Assembly: GCF_000772965.1 (NCBI RefSeq)
Contig: NZ_JPVQ01000001.1
Location: 62,001-126,000 of the forward strand
From: Ureibacillus massiliensis 4400831 = CIP 108448 = CCUG 49529
Lineage (GTDB): Bacteria; Bacillota; Bacilli; Bacillales_A; Planococcaceae
Direction: 5' to 3'
Length of the DNA stretch: 64,000 nt
Shown here in pieces: positions 61,391 through 64,000 of this stretch (within the stretch, counting starts at the first letter, position 1; each line of letters starts with the position of its first letter). The position numbers were made by a program, and so were the translations under genes. The notes under the pieces are model-generated. The model saw nothing but the letters and a program-made list of their open reading frames with translations. It did no database searches and was not told where the DNA came from.

Positions 61391-61945
61391 ATGAAAATTC
61401 TACTCGTAGATGGCACAGTATTTGGCACAAAAACAGGTGCGATATTACGACAGGTTGAACGATATATTAAAGAAATTGATAGTACTCTAGAACTCGAAAT
61501 ATTATATTTCGCAAAATTAAAACATCAAATTTTAGATGGTAGTCCTTTAAATGAGGATATGCAAATGATGATTGAGAAGATTGAAGAGGCAGATGGTTAT
61601 GTTTTCGCAACACCAATCTATCAAGCATCGATTCCAGGTGTATTAAAAAACGCATTGGACATGATTTCTCCCAAAGCGATGCGTTATAAACCGGTATCTA
61701 TCGTTGCAAGCGGTGGAACTTATCAGCACCATTTAGTTGTAGAAAATCAATTTAAACCAATACTTGATTATTTTAAATGCTTAGTGACACCAAACTATGT
61801 TTACACACATACCTCACATTTCGATAGGGATGATAACATCGTTGAAGAAAGTATTCATGAACGTCTTCGTGAATTAGCTCAAATATTTGTACAGTATTGC
61901 AAGCTTAGCGAAACATTACCTAAACAACCTATAGATAAGCATTAA
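61391..61945 (+). CDS. NADPH-dependent FMN reductase-family flavoprotein
   Basis: ATG 61391 follows GATGGAGGATAC, giving 184 residues; upstream ATG 61358 has no site. It has the flavodoxin-like fold: ILLVDGTVFGTKTGAILRQVE phosphate loop, FATPIYQASIPGVLKNALD near residue 75, and VASGGTYQHHLV near residue 105. The SsuE/NAD(P)H-dependent FMN reductase group reduces flavin or quinone in the cytosol. It lies 95 bases after the antiporter and may be separately transcribed. A strong terminator follows. Confidence 0.88.
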   Translation: MKILLVDGTVFGTKTGAILRQVERYIKEIDSTLELEILYFAKLKHQILDGSPLNEDMQMMIEKIEEADGYVFATPIYQASIPGVLKNALDMISPKAMRYKPVSIVASGGTYQHHLVVENQFKPILDYFKCLVTPNYVYTHTSHFDRDDNIVEESIHERLRELAQIFVQYCKLSETLPKQPIDKH

Positions 61946-61986
61946 AAAAGATGCATGACACAATCAATTGTTGTCATGCATCTTTT
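61946..61986 (+). terminator. terminator after FMN reductase gene
   Basis: AAAAGATGCATGACA pairs with TTGTCATGCATCTTTT. Confidence 0.92.
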
Positions 61987-62094
61987 ATCTACGAAAAACA
62001 ATTTAGCTCATAACAATTACTAACGAATTAAACGAATGTACACCACCCAAGATTTTTGCATACTATAGTGATGAATGAATAGGGGGTGTATGAA

Positions 62095-62934
62095 ATGGGA
62101 TTGTTTATAAATAAAAAACAGCACCCAGATGTATTTAAAACAAACGGCGTTCTTATTGAACCTAATCAAGTAGAGTATTGCATAAATGCCTTTACGGAGT
62201 TTGTGAAAGAACAGCAAGATTCAAATAAAACACTTCATAAAGCGATTGATGGTGTAAATACTACTCAGGAGAAGATCCAGCTAAATCAAAATAGACAATG
62301 GCGTGAAATGGAACAACGCATTCTTGAAATAAAACATCTTCATCAAGCACATGAGAAGATTGAAAAACAAGTAGTTACATGGCTACAAAAACTTGAATCC
62401 AAGCAAGAGTCTCTCCAAGAAATTTTGAAATCAGAACAACAAGATAAGCAGCAGATGATGTCTCAAATGCAGCGACTAACATTTACTCAAGATGAAGTAA
62501 TGAATCAATTACAGGAATTAGGAGAGGCGAAAGAGCAAGTAAAGGAACGATTGGATTATCTATCAACCTTCAGAGATGAAGTGATGAGCCAATTTGCACA
62601 AGTGACCGATTCTAATGACAGAGTAATTCAAAAAATTGATGAGCAAAGTGAAATCTATCAGCAAATTGCAAATAAAATTGATAATATTGAAGATACACAA
62701 AAAGAAGTAATGAACCGTGTAGATGGTCAAGAGGGTATTACTCAAAAAATCATACATCAAATTGATAATATTCGTTTCATTTTGTTTGAACGAACAAATT
62801 ACTTAGAAGAAAAAATAGAGAAAATGTATCAACAGGCTGTGGATTATTTTCAAAAAGTGAAAACGGGCATAACCCAACCAGCCGATTATGTATTAACAAA
62901 AAGAAGTGAAGAACTTGAAGATCGAGATGTCTAG
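62095..62934 (+). CDS. long coiled-coil protein with repeated EVM motif
   Basis: ATG 62095 follows AGGGGGTG, giving 279 residues; the GTG at 62086 is inside the site. After a 45-residue head (GLFINKKQHPDVFKTNGVLI), residues 45-250 are almost unbroken coiled coil rich in Gln and Glu. DEVMNQL, DEVMSQF and KEVMNRV recur about every 40 residues. No signal or membrane helix. Its neighbours are small DUF2642-like genes and a glycosyltransferase, a setting often seen with spore outer-layer genes. A spore-surface or structural role is inferred. Confidence 0.7.
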   Translation: MGLFINKKQHPDVFKTNGVLIEPNQVEYCINAFTEFVKEQQDSNKTLHKAIDGVNTTQEKIQLNQNRQWREMEQRILEIKHLHQAHEKIEKQVVTWLQKLESKQESLQEILKSEQQDKQQMMSQMQRLTFTQDEVMNQLQELGEAKEQVKERLDYLSTFRDEVMSQFAQVTDSNDRVIQKIDEQSEIYQQIANKIDNIEDTQKEVMNRVDGQEGITQKIIHQIDNIRFILFERTNYLEEKIEKMYQQAVDYFQKVKTGITQPADYVLTKRSEELEDRDV

Positions 62935-62972
62935 CCCTTTAAACCTATTGTTGGTTTGGAGGGTCTTTTTAT
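62935..62972 (+). terminator. terminator after coiled-coil gene
   Basis: CCCTTTAAACC pairs with GGTTTGGAGGG, followed by TCTTTTTATT. Confidence 0.85.
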
Positions 62973-63044
62973 TAAAGTGTAAGTGAGTTGGTCCTGTAGA
63001 AAAAGGGTTTGTCGCATTTCTTAACTAGTCTTAAAATTACATAA

Positions 63045-63079
63045 AACCCTTGGCAACTTCACCTGGGACGCCAAGGGTT
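63045..63079 (-). terminator. terminator after the DUF2642-like pair
   Basis: AACCCTTGGC pairs perfectly with GCCAAGGGTT; the minus strand continues TTATGTAATTTT. Confidence 0.78.
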
Positions 63080-63198
63080 GAAAAGACTTTAAGTTCGTTA
63101 TAATAATTTTCGTTATTCATCTTAATTGAATGACCATATGCGTAACAGTATATATGGTGGTATGAAAAATCGGGATTACTCATTCTCTGATTTTAGAT

Positions 63199-63417
63199 TT
63201 AAGATTGGTTTGCTGGTACTCGAATGAAACTAACCTGTGTTAATGGGATTACCACTCTGTTAGTCTCTCTTTCATATTCATCAGTCGAATCAGTTAGCCT
63301 AATAAAAGTACCCACTACTGATGATAGAACTCCTCTATACAATGTTTCGTCAACTGCTACACTTATTTCCTGACCAATATAAAGGTTAAGTTGTTGAGAT
63401 AAAAAAAGCTGGAACAA
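63199..63417 (-). CDS. DUF2642-like small protein A
   Basis: TTG 63417 sits six bases after AGGAGGTG; a GTG three codons upstream overlaps that site. The 72-residue product is a small beta-rich domain (LNLYIGQEISVAVDETLYRG, VVGTFIRLTD, NRVVIPLTQVSFIRV). This resembles the DUF2642/YuzF-type Sm-like proteins of spore formers, which are found near coat genes. It lies 9-19 bases after a similar gene, so the two are a pair. Confidence 0.7.
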   Translation of the reverse strand: MFQLFLSQQLNLYIGQEISVAVDETLYRGVLSSVVGTFIRLTDSTDEYERETNRVVIPLTQVSFIRVPANQS

Positions 63418-63435
63418 ATTAAACACCTCCTATTT

Positions 63436-63621
63436 TTAGTTAGATAGACTTTTAATACTTTCTATCGGTACAAAAACAAAATCAGTGCCTGATCTGAGAA
63501 CGATATAAGTAGATTGAACTTCTACCAATACTCCACTAACAGTAGAAAATTCGGTTAATATTTCAACATCTGAACCTTCTAATGCTTTAAGAGCTAAACG
63601 AAGTTGCAACATAGTTACCAT
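63436..63621 (-). CDS. DUF2642-like small protein B
   Basis: The 61-residue protein has the same plan: LKALEGSDVEILTEFSTVSG, VEVQSTYIVLR, DFVFVPIESIKSL. It is a small beta-barrel-like domain. AAAGGAGATTAAC precedes the ATG. It is the first gene of the minus-strand pair and diverges from the glycosyltransferase gene. Likely spore- or envelope-associated by family and context. Confidence 0.7.
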   Translation of the reverse strand: MVTMLQLRLALKALEGSDVEILTEFSTVSGVLVEVQSTYIVLRSGTDFVFVPIESIKSLSN

Positions 63622-63770
63622 TGTTAATCTCCTTTCTTAGTTAAGTCTGTAAGAATTAAGTAAATGTAATAGAATTTTAATATTTCTTATTTTTTTTGAA
63701 AAATGAGTATTTCACACAGCAAATATAATAAAAATTTCATAGATTAACTAAGACTAAGGAGGTGAGAACT

Positions 63771-64000
63771 ATGAAGGAAAGAGTAAAAGGATTAGTAAGT
63801 GTTGTTATTCCTTGTTATAATGCATCGCTTTTTATAGAAGATTGTTTAAACGGATTACTATCCCAAACTTATAAGAATATATAAGTAATCATAGTGAATG
63901 ATGCCTCTACGGATAATACAATGACAGTAGTAGAACAATGGGTAAAAAAATCTAATCCGTCCTTTCCACTCATTTTATGTAATCTTCCTGTGAACGCAGG
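63771..64000 (+). pseudogene. family-2 glycosyltransferase broken by in-frame TAA (partial at edge)
   Basis: ATG 63771 follows AAGGAGGTGAG. The frame reads LVSVVIPCYNASLFIEDCLN, then LSQTYKNI and TAA at 63882-63884. It goes on in the same frame with VIIVNDASTDNTMTVVEQW to the window edge. The GT-A motif normally runs YKNIEVIIVNDGSTD, so the stop most simply replaces a Glu codon (GAA to TAA). Family-2 enzymes add sugars to surface polymers or coat proteins. The gene is inactive unless the stop is read through or is a sequencing error. Confidence 0.85.

Overview
The window is an AT-rich chromosomal segment from a spore-forming Gram-positive bacterium, most likely Bacillaceae/Planococcaceae (Lysinibacillus/Solibacillus-like). 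The grounds are an H-type small acid-soluble spore protein gene, strong GGAGG ribosome sites, many TTG and GTG starts, lipoprotein signals, TPP and cobalamin riboswitches, and compact T-tailed terminators. I saw no rRNA or tRNA genes, CRISPR array, insertion sequence or prophage structural genes.

Layout. 0.2-4.2 kb: minus-strand thiamine-precursor ABC operon (thiY, thiamine-binding protein, thiX, thiZ, tatD-like) behind a TPP riboswitch with a terminator. 4.3-8 kb: CopC-like protein and a convergent sulfonate/taurine-type ABC operon with a DsbA-like protein. 8.5-16.5 kb: small accessory genes, including a cysteine-rich MarR/flavoprotein pair sharing a 19-bp operator-like site, sspH and an acrylyl-CoA-reductase-type enzyme. 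17-19.5 kb: two tandem lipoprotein serpins. 19.7-26 kb: HAD phosphatase, tautomerase, MFS transporter/LysR divergon and SelO.

26-28 kb: an Msr-like antibiotic-resistance ABC-F gene behind a 0.5-kb leader. The leader encodes two tiny peptides, MTASMRLRFPALN (ErmDL-like, RLR motif) and MYLPLFF (MsrDL-like), separated by an intrinsic terminator and followed by nested hairpins up to the ribosome site. This looks like two-stage macrolide-responsive attenuation.

28.2-34.3 kb: a class Ib ribonucleotide reductase operon (nrdH-nrdI-nrdE-nrdF-dut) behind a cobalamin riboswitch. nrdE is split by a 1333-nt group I intron with an HNH endonuclease gene in its P8 loop. nrdF is split by a 307-nt group I intron without an ORF. 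P1, P7 and (for nrdE) P8 helices can be read directly, and splicing restores full-length proteins. One transcript therefore carries a riboswitch and two ribozymes.

34-47 kb: AAA ATPase, hydrolase, MFS transporter, a PlsC-like acyltransferase next to a PEP-synthase-like enzyme, AbrB-type transporter, two tandem secreted M14 carboxypeptidases, and ctaB. 47-54 kb: TPR-GGDEF protein, M20 dipeptidase, solo ECF sigma factor, MarR regulator, Spx-like protein with CxxS and a twin-palindrome promoter, and a NERD/zinc-ribbon protein. 54-64 kb: four-copy 21-bp tandem repeat, YkpA-type ABC-F, CheY plus an unusual two-domain partner, PseG/SpsG-like protein, cation/proton antiporter, FMN reductase, coiled-coil protein, two small DUF2642-like proteins, and a family-2 glycosyltransferase broken by an in-frame TAA at the window edge.
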